A DNA stretch of 59,870 nt from Prevotella sp. (GCA_017474515.1 JAFVHN010000049.1:1-59870), one strand, 5' to 3'; positions 34,280 through 42,363 are shown, numbered from the stretch's first letter. Numbers and translations are program-made. The notes: generated by a model from the letters alone, not told the origin.

Positions 34280-35701
34280 CTATTTTCTCTCGCTCACCAT
34301 CCACAAACCGAGGAAAGTGAGCAGGCCGTTGAGCATCAGCAGCTCGTAGCCGAACTGATAATGAAGGAAATGGCTGAAAACAAGGTTCAGCAAATAGCAA
34401 AGCAACGGTGAGGCAACGGCAATGACGGGCACAAAACGATGACGGCAGATGCCCCTGCGGGTAAGCAGCGCAAAGGCAAAAAGCCCCAGCAGCGGACCGT
34501 AGGTGTAGGAGCAGAGAATGTAGATGGCATCGATGACGCTCGAGGAATTGACCGCCTCCACCAGCAGGATGATGACCATGAACACCGCAGCCATGGCCAC
34601 ATGCACGCGCTTGCGCAGCGACTCGTCGCCGGGCTTGCCCTGAATATCAACGCAGTAGGTGGTGGTCATGGCCGTCAATGCCGAGTCGGCACTGCTGAAA
34701 CATGCCGCCACGATGCCGAGCGAGAAAAGCACCACGACGGCCTGCCCCAGGCGCCCCGTGGCAGCAAACATGGGCAGCAGCTCGTCGCCTTTCTGCGGCA
34801 GCGGCTGCCCTTCTTTTTGCGCCAGAAGCACCAGCAGCACGCCCAATGAAAGAAACAGCAAGTTGGCCGGCACGAAGGCCACGCCATAGCTGCACATATC
34901 TTTCTGAGCGTCGCGCAAGGTTTTGCAAGTCAGGTTCTTCTGCATCATGTCCTGGTCAAGGCCGGTCATGACGATGACAATGAAAATGCCGCTGAGGAAC
35001 TGTTTCCAGAAATTCTGCCGCGACACCCAGTCGTCCATGACAAACATGCGCGAATGGCTGTCGGCGGCAATGGCTTTGACCGCCTCGGGCACCGACAATC
35101 CCAATTCCCCAATTACATTATATATAATAAGCAGCAGGGCGGCAAACATGCAGACGGTCTGCAAGGTGTCGGTCCACACCAGGGTGCGTATGCCGCCGCG
35201 CCGCGTGTAAAGCCAGATAAGGGCTGTCAGGGCCACCACGGTCAGGGGGAAAGGCAGGCCGAAGTCGTCGAACACAAAGCGTTGCAGGATGATGCACACC
35301 ACATAGAAGCGCACGGCGGCCCCCGTCATCTTGGACAGCAGGAAGAACCACGCCCCCGTCTGATAGGCATGATGTCCGAGTCGCCGCTGAAGGAAGGTGT
35401 AGATGGTGGTCATGTCCCACCGGTAATAAACGGGCAGCAGGATGAACGCCACGGCCACATAACCCAGGATGAAGCCCAGGCAGGTCTGCATATACGTCAT
35501 TCCCGACTGCAGCACCATGCCGGGCACACTGACAAAAGTGACGCCCGAGATGCTGGCCCCCACCATTCCGAAGGCCACCATGTACCACGGGCTCTGCCGG
35601 TTGCCACGGTAAAAGGCATCGTTGCCGCCGCGGTGCGCCGTCAGGCGGCTCAGCAGCAGCAGAAGGCCGAAATAGGCCGCTATGGTCAGTAAAATCGTCA
35701 T
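34280..35701 (-). CDS. Sodium:solute symporter family transporter
   Basis: 473 residues with about 12-13 membrane segments, SSS family (LeuT fold). The family block is seen as GMVGASISGVTFVSVPGMVL near residues 48-68, GFILGYVAVAFILLPVYYR, and the Na+-site segment FSLGIVAACFSSADSALTAM near 325-345. The substrate (sugar, amino acid, pantothenate or other) cannot be told. The gene converges on trxB with no gap between the stops. Its promoter is divergent from the trpB2 leader. Confidence 0.92.
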   Translation of the reverse strand: MTILLTIAAYFGLLLLLSRLTAHRGGNDAFYRGNRQSPWYMVAFGMVGASISGVTFVSVPGMVLQSGMTYMQTCLGFILGYVAVAFILLPVYYRWDMTTIYTFLQRRLGHHAYQTGAWFFLLSKMTGAAVRFYVVCIILQRFVFDDFGLPFPLTVVALTALIWLYTRRGGIRTLVWTDTLQTVCMFAALLLIIYNVIGELGLSVPEAVKAIAADSHSRMFVMDDWVSRQNFWKQFLSGIFIVIVMTGLDQDMMQKNLTCKTLRDAQKDMCSYGVAFVPANLLFLSLGVLLVLLAQKEGQPLPQKGDELLPMFAATGRLGQAVVVLFSLGIVAACFSSADSALTAMTTTYCVDIQGKPGDESLRKRVHVAMAAVFMVIILLVEAVNSSSVIDAIYILCSYTYGPLLGLFAFALLTRRGICRHRFVPVIAVASPLLCYLLNLVFSHFLHYQFGYELLMLNGLLTFLGLWMVSERK

Positions 35702-35709
35702 TGCGGGTG

Positions 35710-35717
35710 CAAAATTA
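35710..35717 (-). promoter_or_regulatory. Promoter -7 element for the sodium:solute symporter
   Basis: Minus-strand TAATTTTG nine bases upstream of the start codon at 35701, so the leader would be very short or the mRNA leaderless. Confidence 0.55.
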
Positions 35718-35791
35718 CTACTTTTAACCTACAAAAAGCTGTTTTTCAGAATATTTCTTACAATTTATTTGGCCGTTTCGCAGATTATCTA

Positions 35792-35799
35792 TAATTTTG
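35792..35799 (+). promoter_or_regulatory. Promoter of the trpB2 leader transcript
   Basis: TAATTTTG -7 element, with a TTTGG -33 element at 35768-35772 about 20 bp upstream. Transcription would start near 35805, leaving a leader of roughly 190 nt before trpB2. Confidence 0.8.
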
Positions 35800-35827
35800 C
35801 AGCCGTAAAATGTAAAAAAGTAACAAT

Positions 35828-35872
35828 ATGACATTCCGTTTCTTCGCATTTTGGTGGCGCTGCTCAGGATGA
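35828..35872 (+). CDS. Tryptophan-rich leader peptide of trpB2
   Basis: A 14-codon ORF, MTFRFFAFWWRCSG followed by TGA. It begins about 23 nt after the expected transcription start and has two consecutive TGG Trp codons at 35852-35857. It also has four Phe codons. Its position between a good promoter and an intrinsic terminator upstream of a tryptophan synthase gene is the evidence that it is a regulatory leader peptide, not a random ORF. Tandem Trp codons are very unlikely by chance at this spot. Confidence 0.8.
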   Translation: MTFRFFAFWWRCSG

Positions 35873-35953
35873 AACCGTCGTGAGTCGCCATGCCTGTGTG
35901 TGGAAAACAATATGCACAAAGAGGCCTGCCGTTCTTACGACAGGCCTCTTTTC
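35852..35953 (+). promoter_or_regulatory. Predicted tryptophan attenuator (alternative hairpins)
   Basis: Folding by eye gives three mutually exclusive helices. Helix 1:2 pairs TGGCG (35855-35859) with CGCCA (35886-35890) and CTCA (35863-35866) with TGAG (35881-35884). Antiterminator 2:3 pairs GCCT/TGTG (35892-35900) with CACA/AGGC (35915-35925). Terminator 3:4 pairs AGAGGCCTG (35920-35928) with CAGGCCTCT (35941-35949), followed by TTTTCTTATT. A ribosome stalled on the Trp codons would cover part of helix 1:2, free segment 2 to pair with segment 3, and so prevent termination when charged tRNA-Trp is scarce. Confidence 0.75.
35918..35953 (+). terminator. Intrinsic terminator of the trpB2 attenuator
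   Basis: A stem of nine to eleven base pairs (AAAGAGGCCTG / CAGGCCTCTTT) with a T-rich tail, 45 bp upstream of the trpB2 start codon. Confidence 0.85.
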
Positions 35954-35997
35954 TTATTCAAAAACATAATTATTCATCACATAACACATTACACATC

Positions 35998-37359
35998 ATG
36001 AAACAAAAGAAATTCATCTTGCAGGAAAGCGAGATCCCCACGCAGTGGTACAACATCCAGGCCGACATGAAGACCAAGCCCATGCCTCCGCTGAACCCTC
36101 AGACGCACGAGCCGATGAAGGCCGAGGACCTGTTCCCCATCTTCGCCGAAGAATGCGCACGCCAGGAGGTTGACATGGAGCACCCATGGATTGACATTCC
36201 CGAGGAAGTGCTCGACAAGTACAAGTTCTACCGCTCCACGCCCCTGGTGCGTGCCTACGCCCTTGAGGAAGCCCTGGGCACGCCGGCACACATCTACTTC
36301 AAGAACGAGAGCACCAACCCGCTGGGCTCGCACAAAATCAACACCGCCCTGCCGCAGTGCTACTACCTGAAGAAGGAGGGCATCACCAACGTCACCACCG
36401 AGACGGGTGCCGGACAATGGGGCATGGCCCTGAGCTACGCCGCCAAGCTGTTCGGCCTGGAAACCGCCGTCTATCAGGTGAAGATTACGCTCCAGCAGAA
36501 GCCCTACCGCAGCATTGCCATGCGCACCTTCGGTGCCACCGTGACGGGTTCGCCGTCCATGTCAACGCGCGCCGGCAAGGACATCATCACCCGCGACCCC
36601 AACCATCCCGGCTCGCTGGGCACGGCCATCTCGGAAGCCCTGGAACTGGCCATGACCACGCCCAACTGCAAATACTCGCTGGGCTCGGTGCTCAGCCACG
36701 TCAGCCTGCACCAGACCATCATCGGCCTGGAAGCCGAGAAGCAGATGGCCATGGCCGGCGAATATCCCGACATGGTGATTGCCTGCTTTGGCGGCGGAAG
36801 CAACTTCAGCGGAATTGCATATCCCTTCATGCGCCACAACATCCTGGAAGGAAAGAACACCGAGTTCATTGCCGCCGAGCCGAACAGCTGTCCGAAGCTG
36901 ACTCGCGGCAAGTTTGCCTACGACTTCGGCGACGCCTCGGGCTATACGCCGTTGCTGCCCATGTACACCCTTGGCCACGACTTCAAGCCGGCCAACATCC
37001 ACGCCGGCGGCCTGCGCTACCACGGTGCCGGCACTATTGTCAGCCAGCTGCTCAAGGACGGACTGATGCGCGGCGTTGACATTCCGCAACTGGAGTCGTT
37101 CGACGCAGGAATGCTCTTCGCACGCACCGAGGGCATCATTCCCGCACCCGAGAGCTGCCACGCCATCGCTGCCACCATCCGCGAGGCCAAGAAGTGCAAG
37201 GAGAGCGGCGAGCAGAAGGTCATTCTGTTCAACCTCTCGGGCCACGGTCTCATCGACATGCCCAGCTACGACCAGTACATCAACGGCGACCTGCGCAACT
37301 ACAGCGTGAGCGATGAGGAAATCAGCCACTTCCTCGAGAATGTGCCGAAGGTGTTCTGA
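35998..37359 (+). CDS. TrpB2-type tryptophan synthase beta chain (PLP-dependent)
   Basis: 453 residues, longer than classic TrpB (about 400) and of the TrpB2/TrpB-like class. The start at 35998 (MKQKKFILQESEIPTQWYNI) matches the class N-terminus; a longer frame back to 35890 crosses the attenuator. Lys113 in NPLGSHKINTALPQ is the expected PLP lysine. TETGAGQWGMALSYAAKLFG and the phosphate-binding CFGGGSNFSGIAYP are conserved. It condenses indole with serine to tryptophan. TrpB2 enzymes often lack the usual TrpA contacts and may salvage free indole. No other trp gene is in the window; its leader carries a Trp attenuator. Confidence 0.95.
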   Translation: MKQKKFILQESEIPTQWYNIQADMKTKPMPPLNPQTHEPMKAEDLFPIFAEECARQEVDMEHPWIDIPEEVLDKYKFYRSTPLVRAYALEEALGTPAHIYFKNESTNPLGSHKINTALPQCYYLKKEGITNVTTETGAGQWGMALSYAAKLFGLETAVYQVKITLQQKPYRSIAMRTFGATVTGSPSMSTRAGKDIITRDPNHPGSLGTAISEALELAMTTPNCKYSLGSVLSHVSLHQTIIGLEAEKQMAMAGEYPDMVIACFGGGSNFSGIAYPFMRHNILEGKNTEFIAAEPNSCPKLTRGKFAYDFGDASGYTPLLPMYTLGHDFKPANIHAGGLRYHGAGTIVSQLLKDGLMRGVDIPQLESFDAGMLFARTEGIIPAPESCHAIAATIREAKKCKESGEQKVILFNLSGHGLIDMPSYDQYINGDLRNYSVSDEEISHFLENVPKVF

Positions 37360-37369
37360 ATGAAAACAA

Positions 37370-37431
37370 GGGAAGACAGGCTCCGAAACCCGGAAAAGTT
37401 CGGGCAATAGCGGTTAATGCGCTGTCTTCCC
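37370..37431 (+). other. Long hairpin after trpB2
   Basis: GGGAAGACAG (37370-37379) pairs with CTGTCTTCCC (37422-37431), with a nested CCCG ... CGGG hairpin inside. There is no T-run, so it is not a typical terminator; it may be an RNA 3'-end or regulatory structure. Confidence 0.5.
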
Positions 37432-37460
37432 ATGCTTTCGAAGATGGTATTCTTCAAATT

Positions 37461-37625
37461 CGCTCCAGTCCAGACCGCAAAAAACTCCAGTCGTTTTGCG
37501 GTTTGGACTGGAGTTTTTTGCGGTTTGGACTGGAGTCGTTTGCGGTCCGGACTGGAGTCGTTTGCGGTTTGGACTGGAGTCGTTTGCGGTTTGGACTGGA
37601 GTCGTTTGCGGTCCGGACTGATTTG
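37461..37625. repeat. 22-bp tandem repeat with inverted first copy
   Basis: About six contiguous copies of a 22-bp unit containing TTTGCGGTTTGGACTGGAGT, with GGTCCGGACTGG variants. They are preceded by an inverted partial copy (CTCCAGTCCAGACCGCAAAA), so the left end can form a hairpin with the next copy. No spacers separate the copies. It lies between trpB2 and the convergent phosphoesterase gene. Confidence 0.85.
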
Positions 37626-37645
37626 CCGCTTTGAAAAAATGCCGC

Positions 37646-38824
37646 TTATCGTTTTTTCCTCAGCGTAATCACTACAATCTCGGGCGGCACGCCAAGTCGG
37701 AAAGGCACCACCCCGCTGACGCCCGAGCTAACAAACATTGCCCTGTCGCCCTCGTAGAACATTCCGGCGTCGTATTTCGACACGAAGAGATAGGGCGAAA
37801 GCCCGAAGAGACGCACCTGCCCGCCGTGGGTGTGCCCGGCCAGGGTGAGCTGGGCGTGCGACTGGGGCAGGATGGAGTCGGGCCACACAATGGGCGCATG
37901 CTGCAACATGAGGAGGAAAGAGCGCTTGTCGATGCCCTCCACCGCCTTGGGCACGTCGCAGCGCACGGGATAGCCCTTTTCGTAAATGGCTCCGCACACG
38001 TCCTCGGTTCCGGCCACCACAATGCTGTCGCGTCCGCGCCTTATCTTGCGGTTTTCGTTCATCAGCAACTGCCACCCCATGCTTCGTATGCGCGTCTGCG
38101 TCTGCAATTCGTTCAGTTCGCGGGTGGCGGCATCCACCTTCACATATTTGGCATAGTCGTGGTTGCCCAAGACGGCCATCACGCCGTCCTTGGCACCAAT
38201 GCGCGAAAGGCGGCCCTGCACGCGGTCGAGTTCCTCGGGCCACATGTTTTGCAGGTCGCCCACGAACACAACCAAGTCGGCCTTCTGCGCGTTGATGCTG
38301 TCAACCATCTTGTCGATAAGGGGGTCGCGAAAGTCGATGAGCGTGCCGGCATGAACGTCGCTGAACTCCACGATGCGGTAACCGTCGAAGGCTTCCGGCA
38401 AGTCGGCGGAGGCATATTCCACCTGCCTCACTTTCAGCTGCATTACTCCAGTGGTGCTGCCATAGATGATGCCGACCACCGACAAAATGGCCAGCAGCAA
38501 GCCAATGGCATTGCCCCAGTTGTGGCGTTTATGGAACAGGCGGCGCCAGAGGCTGCCCAAAGCGCTGCACAGGGCATAAATGGCCTTGGGCACCACCAGC
38601 AGCCCCAAGAGGAAGAGGAAAAGGAAAAGGTAATTGATTTCGCGAGGGGCGAAATGGTCAACGGCCGACAGGGCCAGCGCGTAGCACACCAGTGCCACGG
38701 CAGGTATCCAAAACAAGGTGCGCCACAGTCGGCGGAGCGGACGGCGGCCAAGGTGTCGGCGATAGAACCACACGTCGGGCAGCACGATGAGCGCCACAAG
38801 CAGTGCTATGATACGAGAAATCAT
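37646..38824 (-). CDS. Membrane-anchored metallophosphoesterase
   Basis: 392 residues. The N-terminal part (about 1-125) has four hydrophobic segments (RIIALLVALIVLPDVWF, LFWIPAVALVCYALALSAV, YLFLFLFLLGLLVV, AIGLLLAILSVVGIIYG). The C-terminal part is a calcineurin-like phosphoesterase domain with all metal-binding motifs: FSDVHAG, FVGDLQN, VLGNHDY and AGHTHGGQVRLFG. This layout matches the YkuE/YaeI-like integral-membrane phosphoesterases, which may act on phospholipid or nucleotide-lipid substrates. The true substrate is unknown. It starts 29 bp after the dihydroorotase gene on the same strand, so they may share a transcript. Confidence 0.93.
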   Translation of the reverse strand: MISRIIALLVALIVLPDVWFYRRHLGRRPLRRLWRTLFWIPAVALVCYALALSAVDHFAPREINYLFLFLFLLGLLVVPKAIYALCSALGSLWRRLFHKRHNWGNAIGLLLAILSVVGIIYGSTTGVMQLKVRQVEYASADLPEAFDGYRIVEFSDVHAGTLIDFRDPLIDKMVDSINAQKADLVVFVGDLQNMWPEELDRVQGRLSRIGAKDGVMAVLGNHDYAKYVKVDAATRELNELQTQTRIRSMGWQLLMNENRKIRRGRDSIVVAGTEDVCGAIYEKGYPVRCDVPKAVEGIDKRSFLLMLQHAPIVWPDSILPQSHAQLTLAGHTHGGQVRLFGLSPYLFVSKYDAGMFYEGDRAMFVSSGVSGVVPFRLGVPPEIVVITLRKKR

Positions 38825-38853
38825 TGTCTATAAGCGTGTTAGTTCTCTTCTTT

Positions 38854-40176
38854 TCATCCAAAAGCCAGCGGCTCGCCACGGCTGTTGTCGTCGAAGAGAC
38901 CATTGTTGAAAATTCTTTGGCCGTTGCAGAAGGTCTGCTCCACTTTCCAGTTGAAGCGCATGCCCTCCAGGGGGCTCCACCGGCAGCGGCTTTGTATCAA
39001 TGAGGGAGTGACGGTCCACGGCGCCGAGGGCCTCACCACCACAAGGTCGGCCTTATAGCCATTGCGTATGAAGCCGCGCCGGCTAATGCGGAAGAGGCGG
39101 GCCGGGGCGTGGCACATCAGTTCCACCACACGTTCCACGGTGAGCACGCCCTGGTCGGCCAGCTGCAACATGGCGGCCAGCGAGAATTGCACCATGGGCA
39201 TGCCCGAGGCGGCCCGTGCGGCTCCGCCCTGTTTGTCGGCAAGCAGGTGCGGCGCATGGTCGGTGGCCACGGTGGCAATGCGGCCGTCGGTGAGGGCTTG
39301 GCGAAGGGCCGCACGGTCGGCGGCGGTCTTCACGCTGGGGTTGCACTTGATGCGGGTGCCCAGACGGGCGTAGTCGGCATCGGTGAACAGAAGGTGGGCA
39401 ATGACGGCCTCGGCGGTGATGCCCGGGGCATCCTCCAGCAAGTCAAGCTCGCGAGCGGTGGACACATGGGCCAGGTGAAGGCGTGCGCCGTGCTTTTTTG
39501 CCAGTTCCACGGCCAACGTGCTCGACTTCAGGCAGGCCTCGGCGCTACGTATCAGCGGGTGGAGTTCCACCGGCGGGTCGTCGCCCCTGAGTTCCTTCAT
39601 GCGGCTCATGTTGCGGTTGATAAGGGCCGTGTCCTCACAATGGGCCACGATGGGCAACGGTGAACGGGCGAAAATGGTGTCGAGCACCTCGCGGCGGTCC
39701 ACGAGCATGTTGCCGGTGCTGCTTCCCATGAACAACTTGACTGCGGGCACGCGGCCCGGGTCGAGCCTGTCAAGGAGCGGGGCATTGTCGTTGGTGGCGC
39801 CGAAGAGGAAACTATAGTTGACGTGGCTCTTTTCCCGCGCCAGCCCGTGTTTCTGTTCCAACGCCTCCAGGGTGGTGGTTTGCGGCACGGTATTGGGCAT
39901 GTCGAAGAACGACGTCACGCCGCCCCATGCCGCCGCACGGCTCTCGCTCTCCATGTCGGCTTTTGCGGTGAGGCCGGGCTCGCGGAAGTGTACGTGGGTG
40001 TCGATGACCCCCGGCAACACAAAGCACCCCGAAGCATCGACGCAGAGGTCGGCATGCTCCGGGGTGCTGTGTTGCGGTTCAATGATGTCGGAAATGAGGT
40101 CGCGCTCGATAATGATGGTGGCGGCCTGCCGCCTGCCCTCATTCACTACGACCGCATTCTTGATGATGGTTGTCAA
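38854..40176 (-). CDS. pyrC: Dihydroorotase
   Basis: 440 residues, class I-type dihydroorotase of the amidohydrolase superfamily (third step of pyrimidine synthesis, cyclising carbamoyl-aspartate). Metal-binding GVIDTHVHFREPG (about 56-68), the carbamylated-lysine segment VPAVKLFMGSSTGN (about 142-155), HCEDTALI, HLAHVST and VATDHAPHLL are all present. The frame begins with TTG at 40176 (TTG-ACA-ACC); there is no in-frame ATG before the active site, so TTG is the likely start. It lies 45 bp after the DUF4369 lipoprotein gene and 29 bp before the phosphoesterase gene. Confidence 0.95.
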   Translation of the reverse strand: MTTIIKNAVVVNEGRRQAATIIIERDLISDIIEPQHSTPEHADLCVDASGCFVLPGVIDTHVHFREPGLTAKADMESESRAAAWGGVTSFFDMPNTVPQTTTLEALEQKHGLAREKSHVNYSFLFGATNDNAPLLDRLDPGRVPAVKLFMGSSTGNMLVDRREVLDTIFARSPLPIVAHCEDTALINRNMSRMKELRGDDPPVELHPLIRSAEACLKSSTLAVELAKKHGARLHLAHVSTARELDLLEDAPGITAEAVIAHLLFTDADYARLGTRIKCNPSVKTAADRAALRQALTDGRIATVATDHAPHLLADKQGGAARAASGMPMVQFSLAAMLQLADQGVLTVERVVELMCHAPARLFRISRRGFIRNGYKADLVVVRPSAPWTVTPSLIQSRCRWSPLEGMRFNWKVEQTFCNGQRIFNNGLFDDNSRGEPLAFG

Positions 40177-40221
40177 TGTTGCTGTGGTTAAGGGGTGGTG
40201 ATGTGGATGTCCGCACCCGGG

Positions 40222-41028
40222 TCATTGCGCCACGGCACTGGCCGAGTCGGCGGGCATGGCCATCTGGTTGGGCGTGGGCACGCTGGGAAGGTGCTGGCCG
40301 GCAGGCGGTTGCGGAGCGGCAGAGGGCTGGTCGGCCATGCCGTTCATGATGGCTTCGTTCTGGCGTGCTTTCTCCATATAATCCTTCACGTAGGCATCGT
40401 TCTTGAAATTGTCGGTGGCCTTCGACATGAGGGCCTCAATCCACGGCTGAAGCTCGGGATAGGGCGACGAGGCCGTCATGATGAAGAAGATGCCCGGGCC
40501 GAGCGCATTGTCGAAATTCTCTTCAATGAACGAGGTTACAAAGCGGTCGCTGTTCTCATTGATTACGGCATATTCCTTGTTGAGCCGCTGGGCCGTTTCG
40601 GCCTCGTCCTCGCCGTTCATGATGGCCTGGCTATGCTGGTGGCTGAGGTCGGCCACCTGGTCTTGCAAGTGGCCCATGCTGTCGAGGAACTCGGTGAGGC
40701 GGTCGTTAAGCGGGGTGCCGCTGACCGTGGTGCGACGGTTGTCAATCTTCACGGTGATTTCTCCGCTTTCAATCACGAGCGGCATGATGCCGTCCTCACC
40801 CATGAAGAGCGTTGCCAGGCGCGCGCTGTCCACCGTTCCGGCAAAGTGGAAACGGCCATGCACGATGTCGCACGAGTCAACGTTTTTCAGGTCGTTATTG
40901 TTGTAAACCTTGAGATACAGCATGCGCCCGTCGAACACCTGCACGTCCGACGTGCCCTTGATGTTGTAGCTGTTGGCGCATGATGTGAACGCTGCGAGAA
41001 CAAGCAATGCGTAAAAAATCCGATTCAT
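40222..41028 (-). CDS. DUF4369-type lipoprotein
   Basis: 268 residues with lipobox F-T-S-C (Cys17). The N-terminal part (about 20-130) has the DUF4369 pattern: VQVFDGRMLYLKVYNNNDLKNVDSC, GRFHFAGTVDSARLATLF and LVIESGEITVKIDN. DUF4369 is often fused to a thioredoxin-like domain, but here the CxxC domain is missing. Instead a helical region and a Pro/Ala/Gln-rich tail (QPSAAPQPPAGQHLPSVPTP) follow. It may be a shortened version of the thioredoxin-fused family; its role is unknown. A promoter lies upstream. Confidence 0.9.
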   Translation of the reverse strand: MNRIFYALLVLAAFTSCANSYNIKGTSDVQVFDGRMLYLKVYNNNDLKNVDSCDIVHGRFHFAGTVDSARLATLFMGEDGIMPLVIESGEITVKIDNRRTTVSGTPLNDRLTEFLDSMGHLQDQVADLSHQHSQAIMNGEDEAETAQRLNKEYAVINENSDRFVTSFIEENFDNALGPGIFFIMTASSPYPELQPWIEALMSKATDNFKNDAYVKDYMEKARQNEAIMNGMADQPSAAPQPPAGQHLPSVPTPNQMAMPADSASAVAQ

Positions 41029-41069
41029 AAATATTATATTACACTTGCGGTGCCTTGAGAAAGGCCTTG

Positions 41070-41077
41070 CAAAAGTA
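41070..41077 (-). promoter_or_regulatory. Promoter -7 element for the DUF4369 gene
   Basis: Minus-strand TACTTTTG, about 42 bp upstream of the start at 41028. The -33 region is weak. Confidence 0.6.
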
Positions 41078-41135
41078 CAATGTATAGTTGAACTTAGGAA
41101 AAATTTTCATGCTATTTAAACAAAAGCCGTATCTT

Positions 41136-41564
41136 TTAGCGTTTTTTTGCCTCTTTTTCCAGTTCATTCGATATACGGTGGGTGGTATAGACCTCCAGCA
41201 GGGCGGCCACCAGGAGCAGCACCACCCATTTGTTGTAGATGTAGGTAATGTAGTTGATGCTGCCGTTTTCCACATGTTGCAGGAACCAGGGCCTGATGAA
41301 TCCGAAAGCACTCTCGGCCATGACCAGGCCGGCGAGCACGAAGAACACGTCGGCCAGAATCATGATGCGCCGCAACCTGCGCACCACGAAATTGTTGCCC
41401 TCATAGCGTTGCTGAAGTTGCATGGCGGCAAAGAGCAGGGCTCCGCACAAAAACACCCACGGGGCCACGCTGACGAAGCCCGTCACCATCATTCCGGCAC
41501 CCACCACCATGAGGGCGCCGCCCACGAGCAGCACAATGGTTTGAATCTTACTGAGCTGTTTCAT
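41136..41564 (-). CDS. Integral membrane protein of unknown function
   Basis: 142 residues from the ATG at 41564, which gives MKQLSKIQTIVLLVGGALMV; a longer in-frame start lies deeper within the upstream gene. Four hydrophobic segments (about 8-30, 35-55, 70-92, 105-127) and a charged C-terminus (SNELEKEAKKR). It has no catalytic motif I can identify. Its first 17 bp overlap the end of the FtsB/DivIC-like gene, implying translational coupling and perhaps a link to cell division or the envelope. Confidence 0.82.
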   Translation of the reverse strand: MKQLSKIQTIVLLVGGALMVVGAGMMVTGFVSVAPWVFLCGALLFAAMQLQQRYEGNNFVVRRLRRIMILADVFFVLAGLVMAESAFGFIRPWFLQHVENGSINYITYIYNKWVVLLLVAALLEVYTTHRISNELEKEAKKR

Positions 41565-41886
41565 GCGGCAACGGCGTTTGCGTGTCCATTTCATCACTCA
41601 GCACGAAGATGTCCTCGTCGTCGGCCTTCATGAAATAGCGCTCGCGGGCTATCTTCGTGATGGCCTTCGGGTTGCGGCGCAGCTCCTTCAGCTGCGTCTG
41701 GTCGCGGTCATACTGAGCGTTGTATTTGTCTATCTGCTCTTGCAGTTCCTTGATTTGCATCTCATATTTCACGCGCTGCACAAAACTGTTCTCGTCGAAA
41801 ATGCCCACCACGAGCACGCCGAAAATCAGCACAATCCAGTATTTGTTCTGGCTGAGAAACGTATAAATGGGGTTCGATTTGCTCAT
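41548..41886 (-). CDS. FtsB/DivIC-family septum formation protein
   Basis: 112 residues: a short cytoplasmic N-terminus, one membrane segment (about 17-34, YWIVLIFGVLVVGIFDE), a coiled coil (about 40-72, QRVKYEMQIKELQEQIDKYN ... QTQLKELRRN) and the conserved membrane-distal PKAITKIARERYFMKADDED motif of the family. Such proteins join FtsL and FtsQ/DivIB in the divisome. It has its own promoter and is coupled by overlap to a small membrane protein. Confidence 0.93.
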   Translation of the reverse strand: MSKSNPIYTFLSQNKYWIVLIFGVLVVGIFDENSFVQRVKYEMQIKELQEQIDKYNAQYDRDQTQLKELRRNPKAITKIARERYFMKADDEDIFVLSDEMDTQTPLPHETAQ

Positions 41887-41924
41887 TTCTGTCTTTCCAA
41901 AAGCCCTTTTTTGCTTTTAGCTTA

Positions 41925-41932
41925 CAAAAGTA
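41925..41932 (-). promoter_or_regulatory. Promoter -7 element for the FtsB-like gene
   Basis: Minus-strand TACTTTTG with TTG 20 bp further upstream (41955-41953). Confidence 0.75.
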
Positions 41933-42157
41933 CACCTTTCCAATGACTTGTGCAACACTTCCCCCACCCCATCGCGTTTTTTTAATGTTTTTTGTCATTC
42001 TGAAAACCAAGGAAGGGGGGGAGCCCCCCTCTCATCCCCCCAAAAGGGGGAGGACGTACGGCACTCATAACTCCTCCTTCATAACTATTATTACCTTTAA
42101 GGGGGGAGAACGTACGGCCGGGGTGGGCATTTAACTTCGCGCTACGCGAAGCGCCAG

Positions 42158-42363
42158 TTTTGTCAAGATTTTTCAACAGATTTTTGGTTCCCAAAAGAGT
42201 TTGACGGCAATTTGAAGGGAGAGAATTGGCAAATCTCTCACCGAAAATTGGCAAATTTCTCACCGAGATTTGCCGTCAGACAAAAAGGGATTTGCAAACC
42301 GCTGACATTCAACAACTTACAAAAACCGGATAAAAACAACCTGTTTTGTCAAATATTTTTACC
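42158..42363 (+). repeat. 205-bp intergenic hairpin element, copy D
   Basis: Begins TTTTGTCAAGATTTTTCA (42158) and ends TTTTGTCAAATATTTTTACC (42344-42363). The hairpin at 42201-42279 has arms TTGACGGCAA / TTTGCCGTCA and encloses two tandem AATTGGCAAATCTCTCACCG-like units. It then has TTTGCAAACCGCTGACATTC. The rest of 41933-42566 holds only AT-rich and C/G-run sequence (CCCCCC/GGGGGG words at 42015-42105) and no gene. Confidence 0.85.

Noticed and set aside
35890-35997. N-terminal extension of TrpB2 starting at 35890
   Set aside because: The added residues are encoded by the attenuator hairpins, lack family similarity, and a good start lies at 35998.
37461-37625. Possible CRISPR array
   Set aside because: The 22-bp units are contiguous with no unique spacers and no cas genes are nearby; it is a simple tandem repeat.
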